Positions 31,067 through 40,477 of a stretch of 64,000 bases of DNA are shown here, in pieces. Location: NCBI RefSeq assembly GCF_900240945.1, contig NZ_OESG01000014.1, positions 2,276,015 to 2,340,014 on the forward strand, in the 5' to 3' direction. The notes under the pieces are model-generated. The model was not told where the DNA came from and did not search any database. It was given only the letters and a program-made list of their open reading frames with translations. This DNA is from Mycobacterium sp. 3519A (lineage in GTDB: Bacteria; Actinomycetota; Actinomycetes; Mycobacteriales; Mycobacteriaceae). Each line of letters begins with the position of its first letter. Positions within the stretch are counted from its first letter, which is position 1. A program made the position numbers and the translations under genes.

Positions 31067-31768
31067 TCAAGGCGTGATCGTCGTCTGCTCGTCGATCACG
31101 GACGTCGCATCCATCAACGCGCCCATCTGGTCCTCGGTGCCGTCGGCGTTGAGCTGCAGCACATACAGCCCGTCCTGGCCGGGGATCACGACGGTCTTCT
31201 GGGCGATCGCGCGCTTGACACCCTCTTTGGTGTAGGTGCCGCCGATCTGCGTGGCGTCGAACCCGCCGAGCGTGCTCGGGCTGCCCTCTTCCGCGCCTTC
31301 GTAGCCGGGCAGATTCTTGATCTCACCCGGCGCGAACTCCAGGATCTTGGCCGGGTCGACGTTGCCTGCCAGCTTCGACACCAAGGCGATGATCGTCGGC
31401 GGGTTCTGGGCGAACGCCGGATCCGACGCCAGGATCGCGCCGTAGGCCCACTCCGGGGTGCGGTTGCCTGCGTCCTCCCATCCCGGCGGGAACGGCAGGT
31501 CGATGGTCGGCGCGCCGGCATCTCCCTTATGCACGGGGTTCTCGACGATGCCGTTCTCCTTGATGTAGTCCACGATCGTCTTGTTCTGCCCAGCGGCCTG
31601 CGCCGACGTCGTCGGTGCTGCCTTGCTGGTGGTGGTCTCCGCGGCGGAGGTGGACGTTTCCGCTGCGGACGTCGGCTCGGATTTGGTGTCCGATCCGCAG
31701 CCGGATAGCCCTACCCCGAGTGCGATCGCCGCCACGGCGATCAGGCCTGCCCGAAGTGAACGTGACAT
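31067..31768 (-). CDS. LpqN/LpqT-type lipoprotein
   Basis: 233 residues from ATG 31768, preceded by AGGAG. The signal peptide ends in the lipobox LSGC (Cys near residue 25), followed by a Ser/Thr/Ala linker and a compact domain with TIDLPFPPGWEDAG and GLYVLQLNADGTEDQ, ending VIDEQTTITP. This matches the mycobacterial LpqN/LpqT family of secreted lipoproteins. The precise role is not defined by sequence. It is convergent with the AroE-like gene (4 bp between stops). Confidence 0.82.
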   Translation of the reverse strand: MSRSLRAGLIAVAAIALGVGLSGCGSDTKSEPTSAAETSTSAAETTTSKAAPTTSAQAAGQNKTIVDYIKENGIVENPVHKGDAGAPTIDLPFPPGWEDAGNRTPEWAYGAILASDPAFAQNPPTIIALVSKLAGNVDPAKILEFAPGEIKNLPGYEGAEEGSPSTLGGFDATQIGGTYTKEGVKRAIAQKTVVIPGQDGLYVLQLNADGTEDQMGALMDATSVIDEQTTITP

Positions 31769-31865
31769 TGGGTCTCCTGTCGATTGGAAATCTCGGGCGT
31801 AGCCTACGGTCGGCAAACTGCCGCCGCACGGGAAATCGACACGTTATCGCCGGTAGGGCAAACGG

Positions 31866-32174
31866 CTAGAGGTCACAGTTCAGCGTCACGTTGATGGATC
31901 TGCTGACGACGACGGTGACGAGGCGACGCCGCTTACCCTCGTCCACCCAGAAAGTCCGAGTCTGCGTCTGCGGGTTGCGCACACTGGTGACCAGACATTG
32001 GTTCAGCGGTGCATTCCCGACGCGGTCGATGATGACGTCGTAACCCTCGTCCTCGAGAGTGGCGATCGTCTGGTAGGCGTTGCCCACTTGAGTGGGCTCC
32101 GCCGCAGCGATTCCTGCTGACGCGAGCATGACGCCCGCCGTGATCGTTGCTGTCACACCCCAGCCTGCGCGCAT
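31866..32174 (-). CDS. Small secreted protein, unknown function
   Basis: 102 residues from ATG 32174, preferred over ATG 32186 because GGAGA lies just ahead. The signal peptide is residues 1-28 (GVTATITAGVMLASAGIAAAEP) and the mature part is about 74 residues with two Cys, in NQCLVTSV and at the end in LNCDL. Similar small secreted proteins with this C-terminal Cys are common in mycobacteria. I cannot assign a function. Confidence 0.65.
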   Translation of the reverse strand: MRAGWGVTATITAGVMLASAGIAAAEPTQVGNAYQTIATLEDEGYDVIIDRVGNAPLNQCLVTSVRNPQTQTRTFWVDEGKRRRLVTVVVSRSINVTLNCDL

Positions 32175-32259
32175 GACAGTCTCCATTCTGTTGTTTGCCT
32201 GGTAACTGTTATTCGTTTTGCGGACACAGGACGTTGCAGGCTTTTTCTAAGCAATCTCT

Positions 32260-32925
32260 GTGGTATCAACGGGCGTGCGGCTGTTTGCCTTGCTCGCAGC
32301 GACGACGTCACTCTGGCTGGCGGCGTGCGGTCAGTCGCCGGCGCCGCCCGTCTCGACGGACACGGCCCCCGGTGCGGTCGATCCGGCGCGGATCGGGCAG
32401 GTGCGCGCCGCACTGCCCGCGGGATATGAGGTTGCCACGCTGCCGGCCAGGGCGGCGCCGTTCGCGTTGTGGGGGCTTGGCCCGCAGTGGACCGCCGATC
32501 CGCAGCCCTGCGGCGCGCTGGCCGATCCGGTGTCCGGCACGGCTGCGCCCAAAGGGTGGTCGGCGTCGGGGCCCGGCGGGATCGTCTACGCGGCGGTCGC
32601 GGCGTCGGCGGCGTCGCTCGATCCGGCGCTGCGCAACGATTGCGCCCAGTGGACGACGTCGGCCGGGCACACCACGGGCACGGTCGGGTTCGTGGCGGCG
32701 CCGACTATCGCGGGGGCGGCGACGGTCGGGCTGGCGACGTCGATGACCACGGTCGTCGAGGGCGGCACCGAAACCCATTCGCACGCGGACACGTTCACCG
32801 CGTACCTGGGCGACTACGTCGTATTCGTCACGGTGGTTCGCGATCCCGGGTCACCGAATCCTCAACTCGGCCTTCAATTCGCGTCGGACTTGCTGGTGAA
32901 AACGGTGTCGGCGTTACGCGGTTGA
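32260..32925 (+). CDS. DUF5642-type lipoprotein, copy 1 (Rv0999-like position)
   Basis: 221 residues from GTG 32260; GTG 32275 is a possible shorter start. A signal peptide ends in LAAC (lipobox), followed by RAALPAGYEVATLP and PCGAL segments and a C-terminal HADTFTAYLGDYVVFVTVVRDPG. It shares an overall pattern with the next gene: a lipobox, a P-C near residue 80, a central hydrophobic core, and a final helix ending in a VSALR- or VAAVK-like run. A TAAGCA box lies six bases ahead of GTG 32260. Confidence 0.7.
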   Translation: MVSTGVRLFALLAATTSLWLAACGQSPAPPVSTDTAPGAVDPARIGQVRAALPAGYEVATLPARAAPFALWGLGPQWTADPQPCGALADPVSGTAAPKGWSASGPGGIVYAAVAASAASLDPALRNDCAQWTTSAGHTTGTVGFVAAPTIAGAATVGLATSMTTVVEGGTETHSHADTFTAYLGDYVVFVTVVRDPGSPNPQLGLQFASDLLVKTVSALRG

Positions 32926-32953
32926 CCGGGTGCCTGCAGGTACATTGGCGGCG

Positions 32954-33622
32954 ATGTCGAACCGGATGGCGATCGTTGTCGGTGCGTGCGCAGGACTGTT
33001 GACTGCGTGCGCGACCGGACAATCCGCAGACCAGGATCTCTCCCATGCGGACATCGCCCATGTGGCCAACGTGAAGTCGAGCTTCGGGTCGGAGTTCAAG
33101 GTGACCAGCGTCGGCCCGACGGGTATCGACCCTCGACTGCTGGGGCCGCAGCCGCTGCCGCAGGGGATGACGTTCGATCCGGCGGACTGCGGGAAGGCGG
33201 CCAGCCAGCAGGTGGTGCCCGCGGGCGCGAAGGGCAACATGGCGGCCACGACCGCCGAGGGCGACGGCAACCGGTTCATCGCGATCGCGGTCGAGACGTC
33301 GGAACCGGTGACACGTGAGGACCCCGCGCAGAACTGCCAGAAGGTCGGGTTCACCGGACCGGGTGTGCGCGGGCTGGTCGAGGTGGTGGACGCGCCGCAC
33401 ATCGACGGAGTGCACACGCTCGGGATGCACCGGGTGGTGCAGACCACCGTCGACGGCAAGCCGCGCACCGGTGAGTTGTACAACTACACCGCGAGCTTCG
33501 GCACGTTCATGGTGATCGTCACGGCCAACCCGCTGGTGGTGCCCGGCAAGCCGGTCGCGCCGGTCAACACGCAGCGGGCGCGGGACCTGCTGACCGCGGC
33601 GGTGGCTGCCGTCAAGAGTTAG
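32954..33622 (+). CDS. DUF5642-type lipoprotein, copy 2
   Basis: 222 residues from ATG 32954. The signal peptide MAIVVGACAGLLTAC carries the lipobox, then FGSEFKVTSVGP, FDPADCGKAA, and TASFGTFMVIVTANPLV follow. It is distantly alike the preceding gene, so the pair looks like an old tandem duplication. TACATT at 32941-32946 followed by seven bases fits a leaderless start at this ATG. The stop overlaps the alkB stop on the opposite strand. Confidence 0.72.
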   Translation: MSNRMAIVVGACAGLLTACATGQSADQDLSHADIAHVANVKSSFGSEFKVTSVGPTGIDPRLLGPQPLPQGMTFDPADCGKAASQQVVPAGAKGNMAATTAEGDGNRFIAIAVETSEPVTREDPAQNCQKVGFTGPGVRGLVEVVDAPHIDGVHTLGMHRVVQTTVDGKPRTGELYNYTASFGTFMVIVTANPLVVPGKPVAPVNTQRARDLLTAAVAAVKS

Positions 33623-34215
33623 CGGACGTCGTGCGGGCGGAACTGGATACTGATCCGCGGGCCGACCGGGCGCGTCGTCTTCGGGATCGCGTGCTCCCAG
33701 GTGCGCTGGCACGATCCGCCCATCACCAGCAGGTCGCCGTGTCGATGCGCCAACCGTAGCGATTTGCCGCCGCCCTTTGGGCGTAGCGCGAAAACCCTTG
33801 TGGCGCCGAGGCTCACGATCGCCACCATGGTGTCCTCGGTGCTGCTGCGGCCGATCCGGTCGCCGTGCCAAGCGACGCTGTCGTTGCCGTCGCGGTACAG
33901 GCACAGGCCCGCTGTGGTGAACGGTTCGCCGAGTTCACCGCCGTAGGTGTCGTTGAGCCTGCGGCGCATCTGCTTGAGCCGTGGATGCGGCACCGGTTCG
34001 TCGATGAGGTGGTGGAAGCTGACCAGCCGCGGCACGTCGAGTACGCGTTCGTACATCTGCCTGCGCTCGGCGCGCCACGGGATGGTGTCACGCAGCTCCT
34101 CGAACAGCCCTTCGGAATCCGTGAGCCAGCCCGAGCGCACCTCGACCCACGCGCCATTTCCTAGGTCGCGGCGTTCGGCGTGCTCGAACAGAGAGCTTTG
34201 AAGCGCCAGCTCCAT
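33619..34215 (-). CDS. AlkB-like Fe(II)/2-oxoglutarate-dependent dioxygenase
   Basis: 198 residues from ATG 34215. The iron site is WHGD (His-x-Asp) in the middle, with the distal His in TWEHAIPK; the 2-oxoglutarate Arg lies in GPRISIQFR near the end. FTTAGLCLYRDGNDSVAWH is the canonical strand before the metal site. These enzymes reverse 1-methyladenine and 3-methylcytosine lesions in nucleic acids. The position corresponds to Rv1000c. It lies 32 bp downstream of the SoxR-like gene on the same strand and probably shares its transcript. Confidence 0.88.
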   Translation of the reverse strand: MELALQSSLFEHAERRDLGNGAWVEVRSGWLTDSEGLFEELRDTIPWRAERRQMYERVLDVPRLVSFHHLIDEPVPHPRLKQMRRRLNDTYGGELGEPFTTAGLCLYRDGNDSVAWHGDRIGRSSTEDTMVAIVSLGATRVFALRPKGGGKSLRLAHRHGDLLVMGGSCQRTWEHAIPKTTRPVGPRISIQFRPHDVR

Positions 34216-34247
34216 GGCCGCGATTCTATCGCACAAGCGTTCGAGCG

Positions 34248-34682
34248 CTACAGCCGAACGGCTCCTGGGCCTTGCTCGGCGAGCTTGTCGCCGGGGTTGG
34301 TCAGGGCACATTTCTTGAGGCTGAGGCAGCCGCAGCCGATGCAGCCTGCCAAGTTGTCGCGCAAGCGTTGCAGGTGCAGGATGCGGTCGTCGAGGTCCTG
34401 CCGCCAGCCGGCCGAGAGTGTGGCCCAGTCCTTACTGGTCGGCACGCGGTCGGTCGGTAGGGTGGCCAGGGCTTCGCGGATGCGGGCCAGCGGGATGCCG
34501 AGGCGTTGGGACATCCGGATGAAGGCGACTCGTCGCAGTGTTTCCCGCGCGTAGCGACGTTGGTTGCCGCTGGTGCGCTTGCTGGCGATCAGGCCCTCGC
34601 GTTCGTAGAAGTGCAGTGCCGAGACGGCGACGCCACTGCGCTGCGACATCTCGCCGGGAGTGAGTTCGTGGATCAGCTCCAT
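34248..34682 (-). CDS. soxR: SoxR-type redox-sensing MerR regulator
   Basis: 144 residues from ATG 34682 ([10 protein letters not shown]); an upstream in-frame ATG at 34694 falls inside the probable operator. A MerR helix-turn-helix ([21 protein letters not shown]) occupies residues 9-30, then a dimerisation helix. The C-terminal [12 protein letters not shown] provides the C-x2-C-x-C-x5-C ligands for the [2Fe-2S] sensor of SoxR. In actinobacteria SoxR answers redox-active compounds and often controls few genes. Here it precedes alkB and diverges from arcA. TATGGT (34695-34690) lies seven bases from ATG 34682, consistent with a leaderless transcript. Confidence 0.9.
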   Translation of the reverse strand: MELIHELTPGEMSQRSGVAVSALHFYEREGLIASKRTSGNQRRYARETLRRVAFIRMSQRLGIPLARIREALATLPTDRVPTSKDWATLSAGWRQDLDDRILHLQRLRDNLAGCIGCGCLSLKKCALTNPGDKLAEQGPGAVRL

Positions 34683-34685
34683 GAG

Positions 34686-34701
34686 CTCAACCATAGTTAA
34701 G
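34686..34701. promoter_or_regulatory. MerR/SoxR-like dyad between soxR and arcA
   Basis: CTCAAC-CATA-GTTAAG is an imperfect dyad; the arms match at five of six positions (C/T difference at the third). Its size and CTCAA/TTAAG-type arms resemble SoxR boxes. It overlaps the predicted -10 of soxR and the opposed TAGTTA on the arcA strand, so one regulator could act on both promoters. Confidence 0.5.
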
Positions 34702-34710
34702 GTGCTTGGT

Positions 34711-35913
34711 GTGAAGTTGGGCTGCGACTCCGAGGTCGGCACGCTGCGGACCGTCATCCTGCACCGCCCTGGCGCCGAGTTGCAGCGGCTGACCCCGCGC
34801 AACAACGACGCGCTGCTGTTCGACGGACTGCCGTGGGTGTCCAAGGCGCAGGAGGAGCACGACGCGTTCGCGGAGGTGCTCGCGTCGCGTGGGGTCGAGG
34901 TGCTGCTGCTGGCGGATCTGCTCACCGAGGCGCTGTCGCACAGCGGGGCGGCGCGGATGCACGGGATTTCGGCCGCGGTCGATTCGCGCAGGCTGGGACT
35001 GCCGTTGGCGCAGGAGCTTTCGACGTATCTGCGGACGCTGGACGCCGCGCCGCTGGCGCGGGTGCTGATGGCGGGGATGACATTCAACGAGTTGCCGCTC
35101 AGCGGCGGGGATCTGTCGTTGGTGCGGCGGATGCACCACGGCGGGGACTTCGTCATCGACCCGCTGCCGAATCTGTTGTTCACCCGCGACTCATCGTTCT
35201 GGATCGGCCCGCGAGTCGCGATCACGTCGCTGGCGTTGCCTGCCCGGGTCCGGGAGACGTCGCTGACGGATTTGATCTATGCGCATCACCCGCGGTTTCT
35301 CGGCGTGCGACGAGCGTATGAATCGCGGTCTGCGCCGGTCGAGGGCGGTGACGTGCTGCTGCTGGCACCGGGCGTGGTCGCGGTCGGAGTGGGGGAGCGG
35401 ACGACGCCCGCGGGCGCGGAAGCGTTGGCGCGCAGCCTGTTCGACGACGACCTGGCGCACACGGTGCTGGCGGTGCCGATCGCGCAGGAGCGCGCGCAGA
35501 TGCATCTGGACACGGTGTGCACGATGGTCGACATCGACGCGGCGGTCATGTATCCGAATATCGTTGACACGTTGTCGGCGTTCACGATTCACCGCGACGG
35601 GCAGGGCGGCGTGCAGATCGACGACGCTGAGTTGTTCGTGGAGGCCGCCGCCAAGGCGATGCAGATCGAGAAGCTGCGGGTGATCGCGACGGGGCTGGAC
35701 CCGGTGACCGCCGAGCGCGAGCAGTGGGACGACGGCAACAACACGCTGGCGCTGGCGCCCGGTGTGGTGTGCGCATACGAGCGCAACACGGAAACCAATG
35801 CGCGGCTTGCTGATGCGGGGATCGAGGTGCTACCGATCGCGGCGTCGGAGTTGGGCACCGGCCGCGGTGGGCCGCGCTGCATGTCGTGCCCGGCCGCCCG
35901 CGACCCGCTCTAA
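34711..35913 (+). CDS. arcA: Arginine deiminase
   Basis: About 400 residues from GTG 34711; GTG 34702 in frame is possible. It is close to M. tuberculosis ArcA throughout: [42 protein letters not shown] (substrate Asp and Arg), [32 protein letters not shown] with the catalytic His, and [12 protein letters not shown] with the nucleophile Cys near the C-terminus. The enzyme converts arginine to citrulline and ammonia. No arcB/arcC partner lies nearby. Its start lies 28 bp from that of soxR on the other strand, with a SoxR-like dyad between. Confidence 0.92.
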   Translation: MKLGCDSEVGTLRTVILHRPGAELQRLTPRNNDALLFDGLPWVSKAQEEHDAFAEVLASRGVEVLLLADLLTEALSHSGAARMHGISAAVDSRRLGLPLAQELSTYLRTLDAAPLARVLMAGMTFNELPLSGGDLSLVRRMHHGGDFVIDPLPNLLFTRDSSFWIGPRVAITSLALPARVRETSLTDLIYAHHPRFLGVRRAYESRSAPVEGGDVLLLAPGVVAVGVGERTTPAGAEALARSLFDDDLAHTVLAVPIAQERAQMHLDTVCTMVDIDAAVMYPNIVDTLSAFTIHRDGQGGVQIDDAELFVEAAAKAMQIEKLRVIATGLDPVTAEREQWDDGNNTLALAPGVVCAYERNTETNARLADAGIEVLPIAASELGTGRGGPRCMSCPAARDPL

Positions 35914-36737
35914 CGCCAGCCCCGCAACCGTAACGCGCGGCGGACGCGGACCAAAGTGACCGTCCGCGGCTGCGCAGGCAGCACGCGGATGTGGAACCAA
36001 CCTGCGCGCTGAAACAAGTCATGGCACTCGACGTCCTGAGCTGCGTTCAGCCCGCTCCGGCTTTCCTCACAATCGATGCCAACTTTCGGTTCCTCCCAGC
36101 CCATCCCGAGTGTGGCCTCCCACCATTCGTCGCTGACGCTGATGGCGGTGCTCGGCCTCGGCAAGCCGGCGTCGATGAGCAGCAACCGCAGCGCGGATTC
36201 CCTCGGCGACCGCGCACCACGGTCCATAAGAGCGATCGCTTCCCGAGCCGCCGGGATGCCACGCGCACCTCGATAGCGCTCAGTCAGCGTCCTGACTTGG
36301 GAGAGTGTCACGCTGGTGGCGGCGGCGAGGGCGTCGAGATGTGCGACCGCGGCATCACGGGGAAGGTGACGGCCGAGATCCAGAGCAGTCCGCGCCGGTG
36401 TCGTCACCAATAGCTCGCCCACGTGACAGACCTCGTCGTCCTCGATCCGTTCCTCCCTGACCACGACGCCGGGCTGCCGGCGGCCATGCTTGGCGATCAT
36501 CTCGATCGGCGCGGTGTCCTCGATCCATTGCGCACCATGCAGCGCCGCCGCGGCCCGCCCGGCGATGATGCCCTTGCGCCCCGACCAGAGCCAGGCCCCG
36601 AATGTGTTGCTATACAACGTCTTTCGCGCGGTCTTGTGCTGATATACGTCGGGGTGCATGACTGTGTAGTTCCAGCGAAGCGCGCCCCGGGTGAGTGCAC
36701 CGGCCGCGATGGCCTCGGTGCCGACGATCGGGAACAT
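35910..36737 (-). CDS. AbiEi/DUF559-like hypothetical protein
   Basis: 275 residues. The N-terminal part has the AbiEi-like pattern ([29 protein letters not shown]) common to many mycobacterial paralogues. The C-terminal part, [16 protein letters not shown] with a later WFHIRVLPA, occupies the place of a DUF559/Vsr-like nuclease domain. The usual EYDGDxHR signature has changed to IDCEESRSG, so the nuclease residues may be lost. The stop overlaps the arcA stop by 4 nt. Some family members are called antitoxins; no toxin partner is next to it, so I make no functional claim. Confidence 0.7.
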   Translation of the reverse strand: MFPIVGTEAIAAGALTRGALRWNYTVMHPDVYQHKTARKTLYSNTFGAWLWSGRKGIIAGRAAAALHGAQWIEDTAPIEMIAKHGRRQPGVVVREERIEDDEVCHVGELLVTTPARTALDLGRHLPRDAAVAHLDALAAATSVTLSQVRTLTERYRGARGIPAAREAIALMDRGARSPRESALRLLLIDAGLPRPSTAISVSDEWWEATLGMGWEEPKVGIDCEESRSGLNAAQDVECHDLFQRAGWFHIRVLPAQPRTVTLVRVRRALRLRGWR

Positions 36738-36873
36738 GGCCCCGATGCTCTCGGCGGGGACCGACAGTTCTGCGTGCTAGGGCCGAATTCGACACCAGGG
36801 CTGTGGAAAACCCGGGGCATTCATTCTCGACGACCGTGGTGTCGAAAATGCTCCTAGCACCGCGAAGCACATG

Positions 36874-38412
36874 TCATCGCCAGGACGGCAGCCAGATCTG
36901 CATGTTCCACGTCGCCTGCGAGATCGGCAGACCCGTCAGAATCGGGTACATCCACGCGAAGTTGGTGATCACCAGCGCCAGATAACAGCACACCGCGATC
37001 AGGCCCAACGTACGTCGCTCCGGGTTCTGATTCGGTTTGTGCAGGATGTCGCCGAGAATCATCGCGATGATCAACGCCAAGAACGGCGCCATCGTCGCGG
37101 CATAGAAGAAGTACATCTGCCGGTCGATGTCGGCGAACCACGGCAGGAATCCGGCGTTGTAGCCCACCAGCAGCGCCGCATAGCGCCAGTCGCGCTTGAC
37201 GAACGCCCGCCACACCGCCCACGCCAGCACCGGCACCGCGATGAACCACATCGCAGGCGTGCCGACCAGCATCACGGCTTTCACGCACGACTGCGCGCCG
37301 CAGCCCGGCACGTTCTGGTTGTCGATCGCGTACAGCACCGGCCGCAACGACATCGGCCACGTCCACGGCTTCGACTCCCACGGATGGTGGTTACCGTCGG
37401 CGTTGGTCAGCCCGGCGTGGAACTTGTACGCCGCATGTGTGTAATGCCACAGCGAGCGCAGCGCATCGGGCAGCGGCAGCACGCTGTCCGGCCCGATCGA
37501 ATTGCCGACCTCATGCCGGTTCACCGCGGTCTCCGACGCGAACCACGGCGCATACGACGCCAGGTACACCCCGAACGGGATCAGCACCAACGCATACAGC
37601 GACGGGCCCAGGTCGCGGCGAAACGCGCCCACCCACGGTCGGGGCACCCGGTACTGCCTGCGCGCATTGATGTCGAACGCCAGGGTCATCAGACCGTAGA
37701 AGACGATGAAGTACAACCCGGACCACTTTGTCGCACAAGCCAATCCGAGCAGCACACCGGCGCCGAAACGCCACCACCGCACGCCGAGCCGCGGACCCCA
37801 CGGCGTCTCGCCGATGCGGCCTTCCAGCAGCGCGACGTGCATCCGCTCGCGCACCTGGTCGCGGTCGACGATCAAGCAGCCGAACGCCGCCACCACGAAC
37901 ACCACCAAAAAGCCGTCCAGCAGCGCGGTGCGCGACGCGACAAAGCTGACGCCGTCGCAGATCAGCAGCAGGCCTGCCATCCCGCCCACCAACGTCGAAC
38001 GGCTGATGCGCCGCCCGATCCGCACGACCAGCAGCACGAGGATCACGCCGCAGACCGCGCCGGAGAACCGCCAGCCCAGCCCGTTGTAGCCGAACAGCGC
38101 CTCACCGATTGCGATCAGTTGCTTGCCCACCGGCGGATGCACCACCAGGCCGTAGCCGGGATTGTCCTCGACGCCGTGGTTGTGCAGCACCTGCCAGGCC
38201 TGCGGCGCGTAGTGCTTCTCGTCGAAGATCGGCGTGCCCGCATCGGTCGGCGAGCCGAGATTCAGGAAACGCGTGATCGCCGCCAACGCGGTCACCACGG
38301 CGGTCATCGCCCAGCCCTGCAGCCGGTCCACCGGCCCGAAATCAGCAACCGGTACCAGGGGCGCGGGACTGATGACGGGGACCGCGCGCGCTTCTGTGGC
38401 GGTAGCTGTCAC
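36874..38412 (-). CDS. pmt: Protein O-mannosyltransferase
   Basis: 512 residues, GT39 family and collinear with Rv1002c. The first periplasmic loop holds the catalytic acidic pair in TPIFDEKHYAPQAW, with PGYGLVVHPPVGKQLIAIGE after it. About eleven membrane segments follow, with RDWRYAALLVGY and YFFYAATMAPFLALI late in the protein. It transfers mannose from polyprenyl-phosphomannose to Ser/Thr of proteins exported by Sec. The GTG start at 38412 is 24 bp from the divergent rsmI start, and TACGAT (38425-38420) lies seven bases ahead of the GTG. Confidence 0.93.
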   Translation of the reverse strand: MTATATEARAVPVISPAPLVPVADFGPVDRLQGWAMTAVVTALAAITRFLNLGSPTDAGTPIFDEKHYAPQAWQVLHNHGVEDNPGYGLVVHPPVGKQLIAIGEALFGYNGLGWRFSGAVCGVILVLLVVRIGRRISRSTLVGGMAGLLLICDGVSFVASRTALLDGFLVVFVVAAFGCLIVDRDQVRERMHVALLEGRIGETPWGPRLGVRWWRFGAGVLLGLACATKWSGLYFIVFYGLMTLAFDINARRQYRVPRPWVGAFRRDLGPSLYALVLIPFGVYLASYAPWFASETAVNRHEVGNSIGPDSVLPLPDALRSLWHYTHAAYKFHAGLTNADGNHHPWESKPWTWPMSLRPVLYAIDNQNVPGCGAQSCVKAVMLVGTPAMWFIAVPVLAWAVWRAFVKRDWRYAALLVGYNAGFLPWFADIDRQMYFFYAATMAPFLALIIAMILGDILHKPNQNPERRTLGLIAVCCYLALVITNFAWMYPILTGLPISQATWNMQIWLPSWR

Positions 38413-38436
38413 GAGTGCGATCGTAGGCTGTGGGGA
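38413..38436. promoter_or_regulatory. Symmetric divergent leaderless promoter pmt/rsmI
   Basis: Within 24 bp, the plus strand carries TAGGCT (38424-38429), seven bases before ATG 38437. The minus strand carries TACGAT (38425-38420), seven bases before GTG 38412. The two hexamers share the TA at 38424-38425. Both genes would be transcribed without a leader from a shared opening point. Confidence 0.55.
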
Positions 38437-39273
38437 ATGAGCGCCGGCCGACTGCTTATCGCCGCCACGCCGTTGGGCCAGCCGTCGGATGCCTCCGCCC
38501 GGCTGGTCAAGGCGCTGGCGAGCGCCGATGTGATCGCCGCCGAGGACACCCGCAGGGCCCGCGCGCTCGCCTTGGCGCTGGAAGTCAAGCCCGCGGGCAA
38601 GGTGCTCAGCCTCTACGACGCCAACGAGGCGACGCGGGTGCCCGCCCTGCTCGACGAGATTCGCAGCGGCGCGACGGTGCTGCTGGTCAGTGACGCGGGC
38701 ATGCCGCTGATCAACGATCCTGGCTACCGGCTGGTGACGGCGTGCGTCGAGGCGGACCTGCCGGTCAGTTGCTTGCCGGGCCCTTCGGCGGTGACGACGG
38801 CGCTGGCGGTGTCCGGGCTGCCGTCGGAGCGGTTCTGCTTCGAGGGGTTCGCGCCGCGCAAGCAGTCGGCCCGGCTGTCGTGGTTCAAGGCGCTGGCCGC
38901 CGAACCGCGCACGTGTGTGTTCTTCGAGTCCCCGCGACGGCTCGCGGACACGCTAGCGGCCGCCGTCGAGACACTGGGGCCAGAGCGCCGCGCGGTCGTG
39001 TGCCGCGAGCTGACCAAGACGCACGAGGAGATCCGCCGCGGCACGCTCGGCGAACTCGCGGACTGGGCGAGCGACGGTGTGCTCGGCGAGATCACCGTCG
39101 TCCTTGCCGGGGCCACGCCCAGGGCTGACATCGCGACGCTGGTGGCCGAAGTCAACGAACTGGTCGACGCGGGCGCGCGGGTGAAGGATGCCTGCGCGCA
39201 GGTTGTCGAGGCCAATCCGGGTTCACCGTCACGACGTGAGCTCTACGACGCCGTTCTGCGCTCGCGCGACTGA
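38437..39273 (+). CDS. rsmI: 16S rRNA 2'-O-methyltransferase RsmI
   Basis: 278 residues from ATG 38437, the usual family size. It shows the tetrapyrrole-methylase fold: LLIAATPLGQPSDAS at the start, VIAAEDTRRARAL, VLLVSDAGMPLINDPGYRLV, CLPGPSAVTTALAVSGL, and FFESPRRL with RELTKTHEE. It methylates C1402 of 16S rRNA on the ribose. A longer in-frame extension to the left overlaps pmt and is not coding. Its 3' end overlaps the convergent pabB by 45 bp. Confidence 0.94.
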   Translation: MSAGRLLIAATPLGQPSDASARLVKALASADVIAAEDTRRARALALALEVKPAGKVLSLYDANEATRVPALLDEIRSGATVLLVSDAGMPLINDPGYRLVTACVEADLPVSCLPGPSAVTTALAVSGLPSERFCFEGFAPRKQSARLSWFKALAAEPRTCVFFESPRRLADTLAAAVETLGPERRAVVCRELTKTHEEIRRGTLGELADWASDGVLGEITVVLAGATPRADIATLVAEVNELVDAGARVKDACAQVVEANPGSPSRRELYDAVLRSRD

Positions 39274-40473
39274 TCCGATGAACGGTGCCGCCTTGTGCAG
39301 GCACTCGTCCCATTCGCGGTCTGGATCAGAGTCCGCGGTGATGCCGCCGCCGACGCCGAGCACCGCGTTGCCGCAGGCGCCGAATTCGACCGTGCGGATC
39401 GCGACATTCAGTTCGCACCCCGCCACCGGTGACGCCAAACCGACTGTGCCGCAATACACTCCGCGTCGATGCGGTTCCCAGGTGCGCAGCAGCTGGCGGG
39501 CGCGCAGTTTCGGCGTGCCTGTCACCGACGCAGGCGGGAACGCCGCCTCCAGCACCGACGCCATCGGCACGCCGATACCGACGCGCGCGCTCACCGTCGA
39601 CACCAGATGCCACACGCCGGGCGCCGGTTGCACCGCCAACAACTCCGGCACCGTCACCGACCCCGTCATCGCGACGCGACCCAGATCGTTGCGCACCAGG
39701 TCGACGATCATGATGTTCTCCGCGACATCCTTGACCGACGTCCGCAGCGCCGCAGGATCCTCCGACCGCGGCAGCGTGCCCTTGATCGGACTCGACGTCA
39801 CCGACTCGCCGCGGCGCCGCAGGAACAATTCCGGCGACAACGACGCCACCGCCCCCCACTCACCCGCCACATACGCCGCCCGCGCCGGAGTGGTGCGCGC
39901 TGCCGCCTCGACGAAGAAGTCGATCGGCGCGCCGTCGATGCGGCCGACGAACTGCGTGCACACGCACGCCTGGTAGATCTCGCCCGCCGCAATGGATTCC
40001 AGACATTCGAGCACGCCGCGGCGGTGGGCCTTGCGGTCCGCTGCCTGCCATGCGATGTGGTAGTCGCCGACGGGCGTTCGGTGCTGAACGGCATCGGACA
40101 CCCACTCCGAAAGCGCTGCGCCGGAAAGGCTTTCGTACCACCACTGGCCGTCGCGGTCCTGTCGCAGCACGCAGTCCGACCAGCCGCCCGCCGCTTCGGG
40201 GATGCGTGGGCCGAGGCCGTCGAGGCCCGGGTCCGGATACGACAGATAGCCGAACCAGCCGCCGCCGACCGGCCCGTCGGAGTCGCCCGTCGGCACCGCG
40301 AACACATGGTCGGCAGGAACAGCGCCGAGCGACGGCGCGATGACGGCAGCCGACCCGAACCAGTCGCCGATCAGCGCGGCAGGCGCAGGCAGTCCGCACC
40401 GCTGCGCGCCCGCGGCGACGGTGCGCAATACCTCGGGGGCACTGCCCAAATCGCCGAGCCGCTCGATGCGCAC
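39229..40473 (-). CDS. pabB: Aminodeoxychorismate synthase component I
   Basis: 414 residues from GTG 40473, four bases after the upstream gene's stop; an upstream extension only overlaps that gene. The chorismate-binding domain shows CLESIAAGEIYQACVCTQF, SSPIKGTLPRS with the active Lys, IMIVDLVRNDLGRV, and GTPKLRARQLL, ending with VGGGITADSDPDREWDE. With a PabA glutaminase it turns chorismate into 4-amino-4-deoxychorismate for folate. The position corresponds to Rv1005c. The N-terminal part is shorter than in anthranilate synthases. Confidence 0.92.
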   Translation of the reverse strand: MRIERLGDLGSAPEVLRTVAAGAQRCGLPAPAALIGDWFGSAAVIAPSLGAVPADHVFAVPTGDSDGPVGGGWFGYLSYPDPGLDGLGPRIPEAAGGWSDCVLRQDRDGQWWYESLSGAALSEWVSDAVQHRTPVGDYHIAWQAADRKAHRRGVLECLESIAAGEIYQACVCTQFVGRIDGAPIDFFVEAAARTTPARAAYVAGEWGAVASLSPELFLRRRGESVTSSPIKGTLPRSEDPAALRTSVKDVAENIMIVDLVRNDLGRVAMTGSVTVPELLAVQPAPGVWHLVSTVSARVGIGVPMASVLEAAFPPASVTGTPKLRARQLLRTWEPHRRGVYCGTVGLASPVAGCELNVAIRTVEFGACGNAVLGVGGGITADSDPDREWDECLHKAAPFIGSVARAQNGVVELTS

Positions 40474-40477
40474 GCAG

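Noticed and set aside
35910..36737. Toxin-antitoxin system suggested by the AbiEi-like N-terminus
   Set aside because: No AbiEii-type nucleotidyltransferase toxin gene lies next to it; such stand-alone paralogues are frequent in mycobacteria.
36871..38436. Long plus-strand extension ahead of rsmI
   Set aside because: It runs antisense to pmt, whose protein is clear; rsmI length and promoter fit ATG 38437.
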